Positions 1 to 9,025 of a stretch of DNA of 64,000 nucleotides are shown here, piece after piece. The translations under genes were made by a program, and so were the position numbers. How positions within the stretch are numbered: position 1 is the stretch's first letter; each line of letters begins with the position of its first letter. The stretch covers positions 62,001 to 126,000 of the forward strand of contig NZ_JAHXBF010000030.1 of the NCBI RefSeq assembly GCF_020103695.1, read 5' to 3'. This DNA comes from Hyalangium versicolor (GTDB taxonomy: Bacteria > Myxococcota > Myxococcia > Myxococcales > Myxococcaceae). The notes beneath the pieces were generated by a model. It worked only from the letters and a program-made list of their open reading frames with translations, did no database searches and was not told where the DNA came from.

Positions 1-1298
1 AAGAGCGCGTCCGCGCGGTTCTTCATGATGGGCCGCACGTACTGCTCGGGCCGGAACAGGCTCAGGTACTCGCGGTAGGCCTGCGCCGCCGTGATGTACA
101 TGGCCTTGTCGTCCTTCTTCTGGGCGGCCACGTGCAACTGGGTGGAGAGATCTCTCCCCATCTCCTCCAGCTCGGCGAGCTGCTTCTTGCGCTCTCCTCC
201 GTCCAGCTCCGGATCCGTCTTCGTCTGGACGGCGGCGCGGACGAGGAAGCGGATGTCCTGGGGCTCGGGCATCACCTTGCCCTTGGACGCCTTGAGCGCG
301 TCATACAGCTTCTGCCCGCGCTCGAGGTCCAGCTCGGGATCGAACTGGATCTCCATCAGCTTGCGCAGCGCGGGGATGGCCCACTCGTACTGCTGCTTGA
401 TGAAGTAGCGGTTGCCCAGCTTGTCCAGCGCCAGGGCGAACGTGGCGCGGCTGTCGCTCAGCTTCTCGAAGTAGTTGAGCGCGCCCTTGGCCGGCTTGGC
501 CTCGGTGTAGCTGTAGACCAGGTCCAGCAGCGCCTCGCGCTTCACGTTGAGCGCCTTCTTCGCGTCCACCCCGGGCAGCGTGTCGCTGGCGGCGGCGGCC
601 TCGAAGAAGACCACGGCCTCGGCGTGCTTGGCCTGGTTCACCCGGATCCAGCCCATCTTGTAGCGGGCCAGGTCGTGCACCGGCGAGGGCGGCTGGGCCA
701 GGATGGCGGTGTAGTGCTTCTCCGCCTCCACCAGGTCCGCCTTGTCGAAGTAGTAGTCGCCGATGATCTGCTCGGACTCCAGGCGCAGCGGGCTGGTGGG
801 GTACTTGCGGATCAAGTCCCCCAGCGTCTTGAGCATCTCGTCGAAGGTGCCCAGCTCGCGCTGCTCGTGCGCCAGGTAGAACGTCACCTTGTCGCCGTCG
901 TGGAAGTCCGGGTACTCGCGCAGCAGGCGCAGGTAGAGCTGGACGGCCTTGTTCTTCATCAGCCGCGTCTCCGGAGAGACGAGCGCGCCCGTGGCTCCCT
1001 CGGGCCGCTGCTCGGCCTGCAGGTAGTACACGTAGCGGCTCTTCTCCACGTAGAGCTCGGCCAGCCGGAACTGCAGGTCCGGCAGGTAGGGCGCGTTGCG
1101 GCTCTTGGAGATGAGCTTCTCCGTCTCGCCGATGGCGCGGTCCACCTTGAAGATGTCGCGCTTGAGCTTGGTGATGAGCTCGTCGCGCTCCTTCGCCTTG
1201 GAGACGATGGGGTTGAGGTTGCGATCCAGGCGCTGGGGCCCGGCGGAGCTCGCGGCCAGCAGGGCCGCGGTGATGATCCCCGTCAACTGCCCGGTCAT
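1..1298 (-). CDS. TPR-type gliding-machinery protein, 3' end off the left edge
   Basis: The gene reads leftward and leaves the window, so about 432 codons of its N-terminal part are visible. It opens with a short hydrophobic export signal (residues 1-20, no lipobox Cys) and continues as helical TPR-like repeats, with segments such as LADLYVEKSRYVYYLQAE-like helices and a YPTSPLRLESEQIIGDYYF tetratricopeptide-style unit. The ATG overlaps the TGA of the upstream gene (ATGA), so it is translationally coupled. Its operon partners are a beta-barrel and a GltG-like FHA protein. Periplasmic TPR proteins GltD/GltE of the Myxococcus gliding machinery are the obvious comparison. That it is one of these, rather than an Nfs-type paralogue, is inference. 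Confidence 0.75.
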   Translation of the reverse strand, partial: MTGQLTGIITAALLAASSAGPQRLDRNLNPIVSKAKERDELITKLKRDIFKVDRAIGETEKLISKSRNAPYLPDLQFRLAELYVEKSRYVYYLQAEQRPEGATGALVSPETRLMKNKAVQLYLRLLREYPDFHDGDKVTFYLAHEQRELGTFDEMLKTLGDLIRKYPTSPLRLESEQIIGDYYFDKADLVEAEKHYTAILAQPPSPVHDLARYKMGWIRVNQAKHAEAVVFFEAAAASDTLPGVDAKKALNVKREALLDLVYSYTEAKPAKGALNYFEKLSDSRATFALALDKLGNRYFIKQQYEWAIPALRKLMEIQFDPELDLERGQKLYDALKASKGKVMPEPQDIRFLVRAAVQTKTDPELDGGERKKQLAELEEMGRDLSTQLHVAAQKKDDKAMYITAAQAYREYLSLFRPEQYVRPIMKNRADAL

Positions 1299-2962
1299 TG
1301 GTTTTCCTCGATGCAACGGCTCTCGATGCGGACCCGGTAGGACTTCAGCTCGTCATTCCAGTACTCGCCGTCGAACCTGAAGGCGACCTGGTGGGGCTGC
1401 AGCAGCGCCTCCTCTGGCGGGATGACGACCTTGGAGCCCCTCTTCACGCGCTCGTACAGCTTGAGGCCCACCTCGTACTCCATGAGGCGGACCTGCTCGG
1501 CGGCGCGCAGCAATGTATCGGCCTCCTGGCGCACGGCGTCGTTCAGCCGCGACTGGTAGACGCGCTCGGCCTCGCCCAGGGAGAGGGCGTAGAGCTTGGT
1601 CAGGTGGGCCTGCAGCCGGTCTCCGAAGCTGCCGGCGTAGCGGCCCAGGCGCTCGGACTCCAGCTCCAGCATCTCCTTGAAGCGCGAGGCCCGCTTGGTG
1701 GCGCCATGGGCCTCGGCGGCTCGGCGCAGGCGCAGGTCCTGCGTCAGGTCCTCGCGCTCGGCGATGGCGTCCAGCGAGTCGGCGAACCGGCGCGTCAGCT
1801 CCTTGGCGGAGCGCTTGGCCGGAAGGTAGTGGCACAAATCCCGGAAGATGAGGGCGCGCAGCAGGTACTTGTCCGGGAGGAACTCGTCCCGGAAGGAGGG
1901 CGCGTCCAGCGTGGTGAGGATGCCCAGGGAAGCGCGCAGCTCGCCCATCTTGTAGCGGGTCCACGCCTCCTCCAGGTAGAGGGTGGCGCGGCCCGGATCC
2001 AGCTCGGGCAGCTTCACCAGCGAGTAGGCCTGCAGGGCGCCCTGGAAGTCCTTGCGCTCATAGCGCAGGCGGGCCACCGCGAGCGCCGCCTCGTTGCGCG
2101 CCTCGCGGGTGAGCTTCTCGTCCTTGGAGAGTGTGAGGAAGTCGGTGATGAGCTCCTCGGAGGGCTCCTTCACCGTCTTCAGGCGGGTGACGAGCAGGGC
2201 GAACTTGGCGCGGCTGGCCTCGGCGCTGCCATCGTCCAGCTTGGCGAAGTGGGTGTTGGCCCAGCGCTCGTTGCCCACGCGCAGGTCCACCAGGCCCTGC
2301 TGGTAGTGGGCGTAGGCGCCGGCCTCCTGCTCGAGGAAGCCCAGGTCCAACGCGGCGAACACCTGCTCGTCGATCATCACCTCGTCGTGCGGCTTGTCCG
2401 TCAGGTCCTTGAGGGACTCGAGGGCGCGGGGCAGCACGTTGGGGTTGGTGCGCTCACGGGCGATGCGGGCCAGGTACACGGCGCCGGCATGCGTGAGGCC
2501 GAGATCGATCAGGCTGCGCGCCAGGAAGTACTGCGCCCAGGCGTAGTTGTCGTCCGTCTTGGGCGCGGCGGACAGCCAGGCGTACAGCGGCCCGGCGGCG
2601 GCGCGCGGATTCCCGTTGAAGTAGTCCGAGAGGGCCTCATCGAAGACCTTCGGATCCACCTTCTCCGGAGCCGGGGGAGGGGCCGCCTCTTCGGGCTTCT
2701 TCGCGGCGGCCTCGCCCTCGGCGGGCGGGGCCTTGCTGGCATCCCCGGGGGCCGGAGGCGTGCCGGTGTTGGCGGCGGGAGCCGGAGCAGGCGCGGCGGT
2801 GCTCGCGGCGGGGGCCGGAGCGGGCGCGGCGGGAGCCGGAGCGCCAGTGCTGGGCGCGGGGGCACGTGCGGGCGTGGGGGGATTGGCGCCAGCCCGGGAC
2901 GTGACAGGGAGGACGAGGAGCGCGGCGCTCGAGAGCGCGGCGAGCAGTTGGCGGGGCATCAT
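1295..2962 (-). CDS. exported helical-repeat protein of a Glt-type operon (GltC/D/E-like)
   Basis: About 555 residues. It starts MMPRQLLAAL with a signal peptide to about residue 25. A low-complexity Ala/Pro linker follows (about residues 26-110), then a long alpha-helical TPR-like region, and it ends in FRFDGEYWNDELKSYRVR. Either of two adjacent ATGs can be used; the first is embedded in the stop of the beta-barrel gene (GGAATGATG). The stop overlaps the next gene's ATG. The export signal plus repeats suggests a periplasmic scaffold. By position in the operon and its C-terminal Trp/Tyr-rich end it resembles adventurous gliding proteins of the GltC/D/E group, but which one cannot be decided from sequence alone. 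Confidence 0.75.
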   Translation of the reverse strand: MMPRQLLAALSSAALLVLPVTSRAGANPPTPARAPAPSTGAPAPAAPAPAPAASTAAPAPAPAANTGTPPAPGDASKAPPAEGEAAAKKPEEAAPPPAPEKVDPKVFDEALSDYFNGNPRAAAGPLYAWLSAAPKTDDNYAWAQYFLARSLIDLGLTHAGAVYLARIARERTNPNVLPRALESLKDLTDKPHDEVMIDEQVFAALDLGFLEQEAGAYAHYQQGLVDLRVGNERWANTHFAKLDDGSAEASRAKFALLVTRLKTVKEPSEELITDFLTLSKDEKLTREARNEAALAVARLRYERKDFQGALQAYSLVKLPELDPGRATLYLEEAWTRYKMGELRASLGILTTLDAPSFRDEFLPDKYLLRALIFRDLCHYLPAKRSAKELTRRFADSLDAIAEREDLTQDLRLRRAAEAHGATKRASRFKEMLELESERLGRYAGSFGDRLQAHLTKLYALSLGEAERVYQSRLNDAVRQEADTLLRAAEQVRLMEYEVGLKLYERVKRGSKVVIPPEEALLQPHQVAFRFDGEYWNDELKSYRVRIESRCIEENQ

Positions 2963-3648
2963 TCCGTGGCGCCGAAGTTGAACGCGGTCGCGAGCTGGAC
3001 GGTGGGGACGTTGATGATGCGGGAGGGCGCGGCGAACAGGACGTTGTTCGTCACATCCAGCCGGAAGGAGATGTGGTTGCTCTTGAAGACGCGCATGCCC
3101 ACGCCCACGTTGGCGGCGGGTCGGAAGCCGCCTCCCTCGCGGTTGAGCTTGAAGACGGTGGCGCCGCCCAGCAGGAAGGCCTCGAAGTGCAGCACCTTGC
3201 TGTTGAGGATGGAAGTCTTCCCGTAGATGGGGCTCCACACGATGTCCGAGCCCACCATCCACTGCACTTCGTCCTCGTGGGCGCTGCTGGTGGGCGCCAC
3301 GCCGAAGTCGCGCTCGAGCTGGCGGCGCAGGCTCGTCTCCACGTTGTAGCTGTAGGCGCCTCGGCCCACCTGCCACGCGAAGTTGTCGCTGAAGTGGTAC
3401 GTGTAGCTGAGCGCGGCGATGTAGCCCTTGTAGAAGGCGTCCGCGGGCAGCGCGCCGATGCCGAGCGTCAGCTCGTGGTTCATCTGGTACAGCCGGTCTT
3501 GCACGGCCGAGGTGGTACCAGGATTCTCGAGCACCTCGGCCTGCGCGAGCGCGAGGCCAGGAGCCAGGGAGAGGAGCAGGAGCAGGGCGTATCGCACGAT
3601 GGGGACTGTCCGGTCGTGAGGACGGCTCGAGGCGGAGGGGATCCGCAT
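2959..3648 (-). CDS. outer-membrane beta-barrel domain protein of the Glt-type operon
   Basis: 229 residues. The start is the ATG overlapping the stop of the FHA gene (ATGA). A signal peptide (about residues 15-36, VRYALLLLLSLAPGLALAQA) is followed by alternating amphipathic strands: LTLGIGALPADAFYKGYIAA, LSYTYHFSDNFAWQVGRGAY, FRPAANVGVGMRVF. It ends in an aromatic-rich strand (TVQLATAFNFGATE), as in small outer-membrane barrels. Myxobacterial Glt and Nfs systems each include such outer-membrane proteins next to TPR and FHA/TonB-like components. The role here is probably the outer-membrane end of a trans-envelope complex, by inference from the operon. Confidence 0.8.
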   Translation of the reverse strand: MRIPSASSRPHDRTVPIVRYALLLLLSLAPGLALAQAEVLENPGTTSAVQDRLYQMNHELTLGIGALPADAFYKGYIAALSYTYHFSDNFAWQVGRGAYSYNVETSLRRQLERDFGVAPTSSAHEDEVQWMVGSDIVWSPIYGKTSILNSKVLHFEAFLLGGATVFKLNREGGGFRPAANVGVGMRVFKSNHISFRLDVTNNVLFAAPSRIINVPTVQLATAFNFGATE

Positions 3649-6008
3649 CAGTAGCCGACCGAGTTGAAGATGAACGGGTAGCTGATGATGACGACGCCGC
3701 CCTTGGGGGCGGGGAAGTTCCATTTCTTCAGGTTGCTGAGGATACAGGCCTCGACGGTGCCGTTGCGCAGGGTGGAGGACTTGGTCTTGGCTGCCACCAC
3801 GCTCCCGCTGCCGCCGATCGTCCATTCGAGCACCACCTTGCCAGCGAGTCCTGTGTCCTTGAGCAGGGCGCGCTCGTAGCACGCGTAGACTTCCTGGAGG
3901 TGGCTATTGATGACCTTGGCCACGGCCTCGCGGTCGATGGTGCCCTGCGTCGTGGCGACGCTGCGCGAGGTGGCGCGCGTCACCGTGCCGCCGACCTGGC
4001 CCTTGCCCACGCCGCCTGCACCCAGGGCGCCAATGCCTCCGCCGCCCTTGCCGCGCAGCAGCTCCGCGCCGAGCGTGGCGCCGCCGCCCTTACCACCGCC
4101 GCCCAGGCCGAAGGTGCCCAGGCCCGCGTTGGCGATGGGCGCCTTTCCGATGAGGCCGGACAGCTTGTAGTTGGACGTCTTCACGTTCTTGGAGCCGGGG
4201 CCACTGCCCAGCTTGTCCACCGCGGCCAGCACGTCATTGGTGGCGGGGCCGGCGGCCGACAGCTTCGCCAGGGCCTTGAGGGCCTTGGACTCGGGCGGAG
4301 GAGGGGCGACTTCCTTCTCCTTGGGCGGAGGCGTCTTCTCCACGGGCTTGGGCGTGGGCTTCTCGGCGACCTTCTCCACCTTCTTCTCGGGCTTGGGGGC
4401 CTTCTCCTTGATGGCCTCGAGCTTCTTCTTCGCCTCCTCCTTCTTCTTCGGCTCCGGCGCCAGCAGGCGCAGGGCGACGGGCGGGAGGTTCTTCTGCTGG
4501 AAGTCCGGGGACTCGGGCATCTGGGGCTTGAGCACCACGAAGGCGCCGAAGGCTCCACCGAAAAGGAAGAGGCAGACCAGCGCCAGCCAGGGCAGGCCCG
4601 AGAGCGGGTTGACCCACACCTTGTCCGGCTTGGGCGCGGCGTAGGCCACCAGGGACATATGCCCCTGGCTCACGCGGGCGGCGGTGCCGTCTCGCAGGGT
4701 GATGAAGCGGCGGGTGCCGTCCGCCTCGAGCGCGTTGGCCTGGACGGCCTGGTAACGGGCACCCGAGTTGGCCTTCTCCACCGTGGAGCCCGGCGGGACG
4801 TAGAGGCGGTAGGCGCCGTTGAGGGACTCGGCGAGCGTGAAGCCCTCCTCGGGCACCGAGAAGCCCCACAGCGGCATGCCGGTCTTCTCATCGGTGGATG
4901 CCTTGAAGGGCTCCTTGCCACCGCTGTAGCGGCGCGCGTCGCGGCGGATGCCGCCCCAATAGAGCTCCAGGTAGAGCTGGGCAGCGCCCTTGCCGGGCCC
5001 CAGCTTCGGGGCATTCGTGGGGCGAGGCGGATCCGGCACCTCCCCGGCGGCGCTGTGCGCGAGCTGGGGGGCGGGCCGGGCCACGGGGGCCTGGGCCACG
5101 CGGGGGGCGGGAGCGGCTCGGGCGGCAGGGGCCTGCGGCTGCTTGGGAAGGTCCAGCTCGAGGGGAGCCTCGTCCTCGGGAGACGGCTCCGGCGTGGGCA
5201 GCAGATCGTTGAAGAGATCATCCGCCAGGTGGATGCCGGGGCTGGGCTCCGCCGCGGGGATCACATCCTGGGTGGCGCGGCGGCGGGCGGAGGGCACCGT
5301 GTTCGCGGGCACGGGCACGGCCGGTGCGGGCTGCACGGGCACTACCGCGGGCATGGGCGGCTGGGCGTGGGCGACGGCGGGGCCTCCGCGAGAAGCCGCG
5401 ACAGGCGGGCCACGCTGGGGCACGGGCTGAGCGATGGGGACGACGGCGGCCTGGGGCGCCGGGCCTCGGGGGGCGCTCTGGGGCGCGTACCCGGTGGCGA
5501 CGGTGGCGATGGGCACTTCACCCGGTGCCGGCTCCTGGACGGCCGGCAGCGACGACAGCGAGGCGCGCGCGGGCATCGTCGCCTGCTGGCCGGGGCGCAG
5601 CGGGTGGACGGCGGCCGGCGGATGCTGCGCGATGGGTGCGGACGCGCCGCCGAGCAGGGCGGCCATCTCGGGAGACGGAGGCGGCTTCTCGGCGGGCTTC
5701 TGCGAGAGCACGCGCGTCTTCAGGACGAAGGGGCCACACAGCACCTCGTCCACGGAGCGGATCTCGCACGCGGTGACGCGGTGGCCGTTGACGTAGACGC
5801 CGCCGTTGGAGCCCGCGTCCTGAATGGCCGAGCGGCCGTTCTGGAAGTACAGCAGCGCGTGGCGTGGATCGATGGAGGGATCATCCAGCCGCAGATCCGA
5901 GGACGGATCGGAGCCGACGGCATAGGTGCCGGGGACGAAGACCTCCGTACCGACGAGGAGCCCGTCGCGGAGGATGACGACCTGGAGGACAGAGGGCTGA
6001 GCGCTCAC
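3648..6008 (-). CDS. gltG: GltG-like FHA protein with AgmX/PglI-type TonB-like C-terminus
   Basis: 786 residues. An N-terminal FHA domain (about 10-95) carries GSDPSSDLRL, the SxxxRH motif SIDPRH and GSNGGVYVNG. A Pro/Ala-rich cytoplasmic linker leads to one membrane span at about 468-491 (LSGLPWLALVCLFLFGGAFG). The periplasmic part is Lys/Pro/Glu-rich and then Gly-rich. The last ~95 residues (INSHLQEVYACYERALL ... KKWNFPAPKGG) match the AgmX/PglI C-terminal domain of GltG and GltJ. FHA in the cytoplasm and a TonB-like tail in the periplasm fit an inner-membrane energy transducer of the gliding machinery. A paralogous NfsG role cannot be excluded. It overlaps the barrel gene by ATGA. Confidence 0.85.
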   Translation of the reverse strand: MSAQPSVLQVVILRDGLLVGTEVFVPGTYAVGSDPSSDLRLDDPSIDPRHALLYFQNGRSAIQDAGSNGGVYVNGHRVTACEIRSVDEVLCGPFVLKTRVLSQKPAEKPPPSPEMAALLGGASAPIAQHPPAAVHPLRPGQQATMPARASLSSLPAVQEPAPGEVPIATVATGYAPQSAPRGPAPQAAVVPIAQPVPQRGPPVAASRGGPAVAHAQPPMPAVVPVQPAPAVPVPANTVPSARRRATQDVIPAAEPSPGIHLADDLFNDLLPTPEPSPEDEAPLELDLPKQPQAPAARAAPAPRVAQAPVARPAPQLAHSAAGEVPDPPRPTNAPKLGPGKGAAQLYLELYWGGIRRDARRYSGGKEPFKASTDEKTGMPLWGFSVPEEGFTLAESLNGAYRLYVPPGSTVEKANSGARYQAVQANALEADGTRRFITLRDGTAARVSQGHMSLVAYAAPKPDKVWVNPLSGLPWLALVCLFLFGGAFGAFVVLKPQMPESPDFQQKNLPPVALRLLAPEPKKKEEAKKKLEAIKEKAPKPEKKVEKVAEKPTPKPVEKTPPPKEKEVAPPPPESKALKALAKLSAAGPATNDVLAAVDKLGSGPGSKNVKTSNYKLSGLIGKAPIANAGLGTFGLGGGGKGGGATLGAELLRGKGGGGIGALGAGGVGKGQVGGTVTRATSRSVATTQGTIDREAVAKVINSHLQEVYACYERALLKDTGLAGKVVLEWTIGGSGSVVAAKTKSSTLRNGTVEACILSNLKKWNFPAPKGGVVIISYPFIFNSVGY

Positions 6009-6043
6009 GGGGATACTCCCGTTCGAGGGCAGTGGGCGGAGCC

Positions 6044-6460
6044 CTACTGGTCGTAGACGGTGGAGAGGGTTTCGGAGCGGAAGCTTTCCCGCTCCTTGAT
6101 CATCGACCGCGTCTTCAGTTCCTTGCGGTCGTAGAGGTAGACAGCGCCGGACTTGTTGGTCTGGCCCTGGATGAGGCGGTCATCGAAGTCGATGCGCGAG
6201 GGCCCGCGGCTGGGCGGTGGCGCCGAGGCGGAGGCACCGGACGAGGCCTCGCCTGTGACGGGATCCGCGGGGGCGGGAGCCGGATCCGTCTTGGGCTCGG
6301 GTTTGGAGACAGATTTCGATGGCGCAGCTTTCTTGGCTTTGCCCTTCGGCGCGGCACGAGCCGCGCGTCCGCGCTGCGCCCATGCCTCCGAGCCGACGAG
6401 AGGGAGAGGCGCGATGCCAAGGAGGCTGGCGACGAGAGAACCAAGGAGGAAGCGTCGCAT
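6044..6460 (-). CDS. small exported protein, first gene of the Glt-type operon (GltF-like by position)
   Basis: 138 residues. The start MRRFLLGSLVASLLG gives a signal peptide with cleavage near residue 28 (SEAWAQ). A basic Ala/Pro/Lys region covers about 30-85, then a short conserved-looking C-terminal segment (DFDDRLIQGQTNKSGAVYLY ... ETLSTVYDQ). It lies 35 bp upstream of the gltG-like gene and is the promoter-proximal gene of the operon. I recognise no domain. Its size and position suggest the small GltF-type component of the machinery, but this is inference. The 204 bp to its right is shared with the divergent gene at 6665 and should hold both promoters. Confidence 0.65.
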   Translation of the reverse strand: MRRFLLGSLVASLLGIAPLPLVGSEAWAQRGRAARAAPKGKAKKAAPSKSVSKPEPKTDPAPAPADPVTGEASSGASASAPPPSRGPSRIDFDDRLIQGQTNKSGAVYLYDRKELKTRSMIKERESFRSETLSTVYDQ

Positions 6461-6664
6461 CGGAGTTCCAGGTTAAGCGATGATTGTACCGCTCTGTCAA
6501 CGCACGCGCTTCAGAGGTTCCCATGCGAGCGAGCAAGCAGTGTGGGGATCAGTCCACCCCAGTTGGGGGATGTGGACCACACCTGCACTGACCTTTGGAA
6601 CATGGGGGTATGGGCGTGCTGGAAAGCTAGAGTGCAACTCCTCTTTTGACGGGTAGCAACATCC

Positions 6665-8968
6665 ATGAAACACACCCTCACGGTGGTGGTGGCATTGGCG
6701 TTGTGCCTGGGCGTGGTGGCGCTCTTCATCGCGCGTACGCGCTCGCATGAGCCGTCGGTGGCGCCTCCCGAGGCGCCGGTGGGACCTGTCGCGAAGCTGC
6801 GGGCGGTGGGACCGAAACTGACGAGCAACCAGACCTCGGAGCCGCTGGCGGTGTACGGCGAGGGGCTCGAGGAGGGGATGCGCCTGGCGCTGGGACCCCC
6901 TGTGTCGCGCGAGCTGGCGCTGAAGGTGGTGGATGCGACGCATGCGTACGCGCGGCTGCCGGCGGGCGTGGAGCTCTCTCCGGAGCTTCCGGTCGCGAGC
7001 GTGACGGTGCGGCTGGTCGGGGTGGCAGGGAGACCTGTCCCGGAGGGTGAGGCCCGGCTGGACGTGGTGAACGACACGGCGTTCCCGGATCTGTTCGCGC
7101 TGGCGCTCTCTCCGGATGGACGGACGGCGTTCATCGCCTCGCCGCCGACGGACACGGTGTTTTCGCTGGAGGTGGAGACGGGACGGGTGACGGCGCTGGC
7201 CACGGCGGACGGGCCGAGCGCGATCGCTACATATAAGGACGGGGAGGGCCGGCCGTGGCTCGCGGTGGCTCACCGGTTCAGCGCGGAGCTGCGCCTGTAC
7301 GCGCTGGACGCTCCTGGGAGTGCGCCTCGGGTGCTGCCGGCGCCCGCTGGAGCCATGGGGTTGGTGGTGGATGCGCGAGGCGAGGTGGCGTTCGTGGCGG
7401 AGCAGGTGAGGGACACGGTGCGGGCGCTGTCGCTGGCGGATGGGAAGGAGCGGTGGGTGACGGCGGTGGATCCGAACCCGCGTGCGCTCGCGTCGTGGAA
7501 GGGGCTGCTCGCGGTGGGCAGTCTGCAGACGGGCCAGGTGGAGCTGCTGCGCCAGTCGGATGGGGGGCTGGTATCGACACTGGTACCGGGGCCAGGAGTC
7601 TCCATCGTGGGAGGCGGGACGGAGCGCTTCTCGAAGCAGGTGATGGGCGGCAAGGCGCCCCGTGCGCTGGTGGGGAGCGAGCGGCTGGGACGCCTCTTCT
7701 TCTCCAGCACGGGGCCGAACGTGGGGCCGAACGCCGAGCGCATGGAGGTGAGCGCCAACGGCGGTGTGGGCGTGCTGGATCCGGAGCGAGGCCAGGTGGT
7801 GCGCCACCGGGGTTTCGGAGCGGGAGTGACGGAGGGGCTGGTGGTGGATGAGGCGGCGGGGTTGCTCTACGTGGCGGACATCGGGCTGGGCTTGGTGCGG
7901 GTGGTGGACGCACGGAAGCTGGTGGAGAGCGATGTGGGGGCGCGCAAGGCGCTGCTCCAGGACCTGCCCATCCCGCTGCCGGAGAAGACGCCGAGGGCGC
8001 GTCCGGACGAGGACTATGGCAAGGAGGGGCGGGCTGGGGTGGAGCTGCACTCGGGGCCGCGATCGTTGGCGCTGGCACCGGATGGGCACACCCTGTACGT
8101 GCTCAACCGGCACACGGGAACGGTGGCGGTGGTGGACGTGGCGCAAGCGCGGTCGGGCCAGGCGCGGGTGGTGCGCCAGTGGCCGGTGACGGAGATGCGC
8201 GCGCAGGCCAAGCGGCGGCTCGGGCAGGTTCTCTACTTCGCGGACATGGGACGCACGGCGATGAGCTGTGATGCGTGCCACCTGGAGGGGCACACGGAAG
8301 GCGTCTTCTTCGAGAAGACGAGGCCGATGCGCATCTACCGTTCCACCACGGTGAGAGGGAGCCGGGATACGCCGCCGTACTTCACGCCCGCGAGTACGCA
8401 CAGCATCGCGGAGACGATCAAGACGGTGGGAGCGCGGAACCGCTACCAGAACCCACCGCTCACGGACACCGAGGTCGAGGTGTTGACGCTCTACTCCTCG
8501 CTGGTGCCGACGCTGCCCAACCCTTTCCGAGGCGAGGATGGAGCACCGCCGGAGACGCTCGCGCTGCCGGATGGGCACACGGGGAGGCCGGGGGAGGGCA
8601 GGGGGCTCTTCGAGGGCAAGGGAGGGTGCGTGGCCTGCCATCCAGCCCCGCTCTACACGATGGACCAGGATCCACAGACGCGAGGCCAGTACCTGGAGGT
8701 GGGCACGCCCATCTCGCTGCCGCTGCGCACGGATCAGCAGGACCGCGTGCCGGGAGCCGCGCCGCCCGCGCTCATCGGAGCCTGGGATGTCTGGCCCATG
8801 CTCACGAGCGCGACGGCAGGGTACGAGGTGAAGGAGGATCGGCTGATCGTGGGGACGCGCTTCCCACTGCGCGCGGTGATCGAGAGTGCCGGGCCCCAGC
8901 ATGGGAACGCCCAGGTCCTCACGCCCCAGGAGAAAGACGACCTGCTCGCCTTCCTACTCACACTGTAG
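6665..8968 (+). CDS. YncE-like beta-propeller fused to diheme cytochrome c
   Basis: 767 residues with an N-terminal signal anchor (MKHTLTVVVALALCLGVVAL). The middle is a repeat-rich beta-propeller (LALSPDGRTAFIASPPTDTV, LALAPDGHTLYVLNRHTGTV). The C-terminal part holds two heme c attachment sites: CDACH at about 535-539 and CVACH at about 655-659. TPPYFTPASTHSIAETIKT between them is typical of bacterial cytochrome c peroxidase-like diheme folds. It is probably a periplasmic redox protein; substrate unknown. It is divergent from the Glt-type operon and convergent with the LysR gene. A second protein of the same architecture lies at 57828-59888. Confidence 0.8.
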   Translation: MKHTLTVVVALALCLGVVALFIARTRSHEPSVAPPEAPVGPVAKLRAVGPKLTSNQTSEPLAVYGEGLEEGMRLALGPPVSRELALKVVDATHAYARLPAGVELSPELPVASVTVRLVGVAGRPVPEGEARLDVVNDTAFPDLFALALSPDGRTAFIASPPTDTVFSLEVETGRVTALATADGPSAIATYKDGEGRPWLAVAHRFSAELRLYALDAPGSAPRVLPAPAGAMGLVVDARGEVAFVAEQVRDTVRALSLADGKERWVTAVDPNPRALASWKGLLAVGSLQTGQVELLRQSDGGLVSTLVPGPGVSIVGGGTERFSKQVMGGKAPRALVGSERLGRLFFSSTGPNVGPNAERMEVSANGGVGVLDPERGQVVRHRGFGAGVTEGLVVDEAAGLLYVADIGLGLVRVVDARKLVESDVGARKALLQDLPIPLPEKTPRARPDEDYGKEGRAGVELHSGPRSLALAPDGHTLYVLNRHTGTVAVVDVAQARSGQARVVRQWPVTEMRAQAKRRLGQVLYFADMGRTAMSCDACHLEGHTEGVFFEKTRPMRIYRSTTVRGSRDTPPYFTPASTHSIAETIKTVGARNRYQNPPLTDTEVEVLTLYSSLVPTLPNPFRGEDGAPPETLALPDGHTGRPGEGRGLFEGKGGCVACHPAPLYTMDQDPQTRGQYLEVGTPISLPLRTDQQDRVPGAAPPALIGAWDVWPMLTSATAGYEVKEDRLIVGTRFPLRAVIESAGPQHGNAQVLTPQEKDDLLAFLLTL

Positions 8969-8991
8969 GCAGCGCCCCAGCCGGAGGTGCG

Positions 8992-9011
8992 CGGCAGAGG
9001 GCGTCCTGCCG
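8992..9011. terminator. possible terminator hairpin between convergent genes
   Basis: CGGCAG and CTGCCG are perfect 6-bp arms around an 8-nt loop, located between the convergent ends at 8968 and 9026. There is no T-tract, so a bidirectional terminator is only plausible. Confidence 0.35.
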
Positions 9012-9025
9012 TAAGTCATGGCCCA

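Noticed and set aside
132-1340. Long plus-strand open frame opposite the TPR gene
   Set aside because: Leu/Val/Arg/Gly-biased antisense of a coding gene, a common artefact in high-GC DNA; no motif, and the minus frame has a signal peptide, repeats and coupled start.
6470-6505. TTGACA and TACAAT-like hexamers upstream of the Glt-type operon
   Set aside because: Only about 6 bp apart on the minus strand, too close for a sigma70 promoter.
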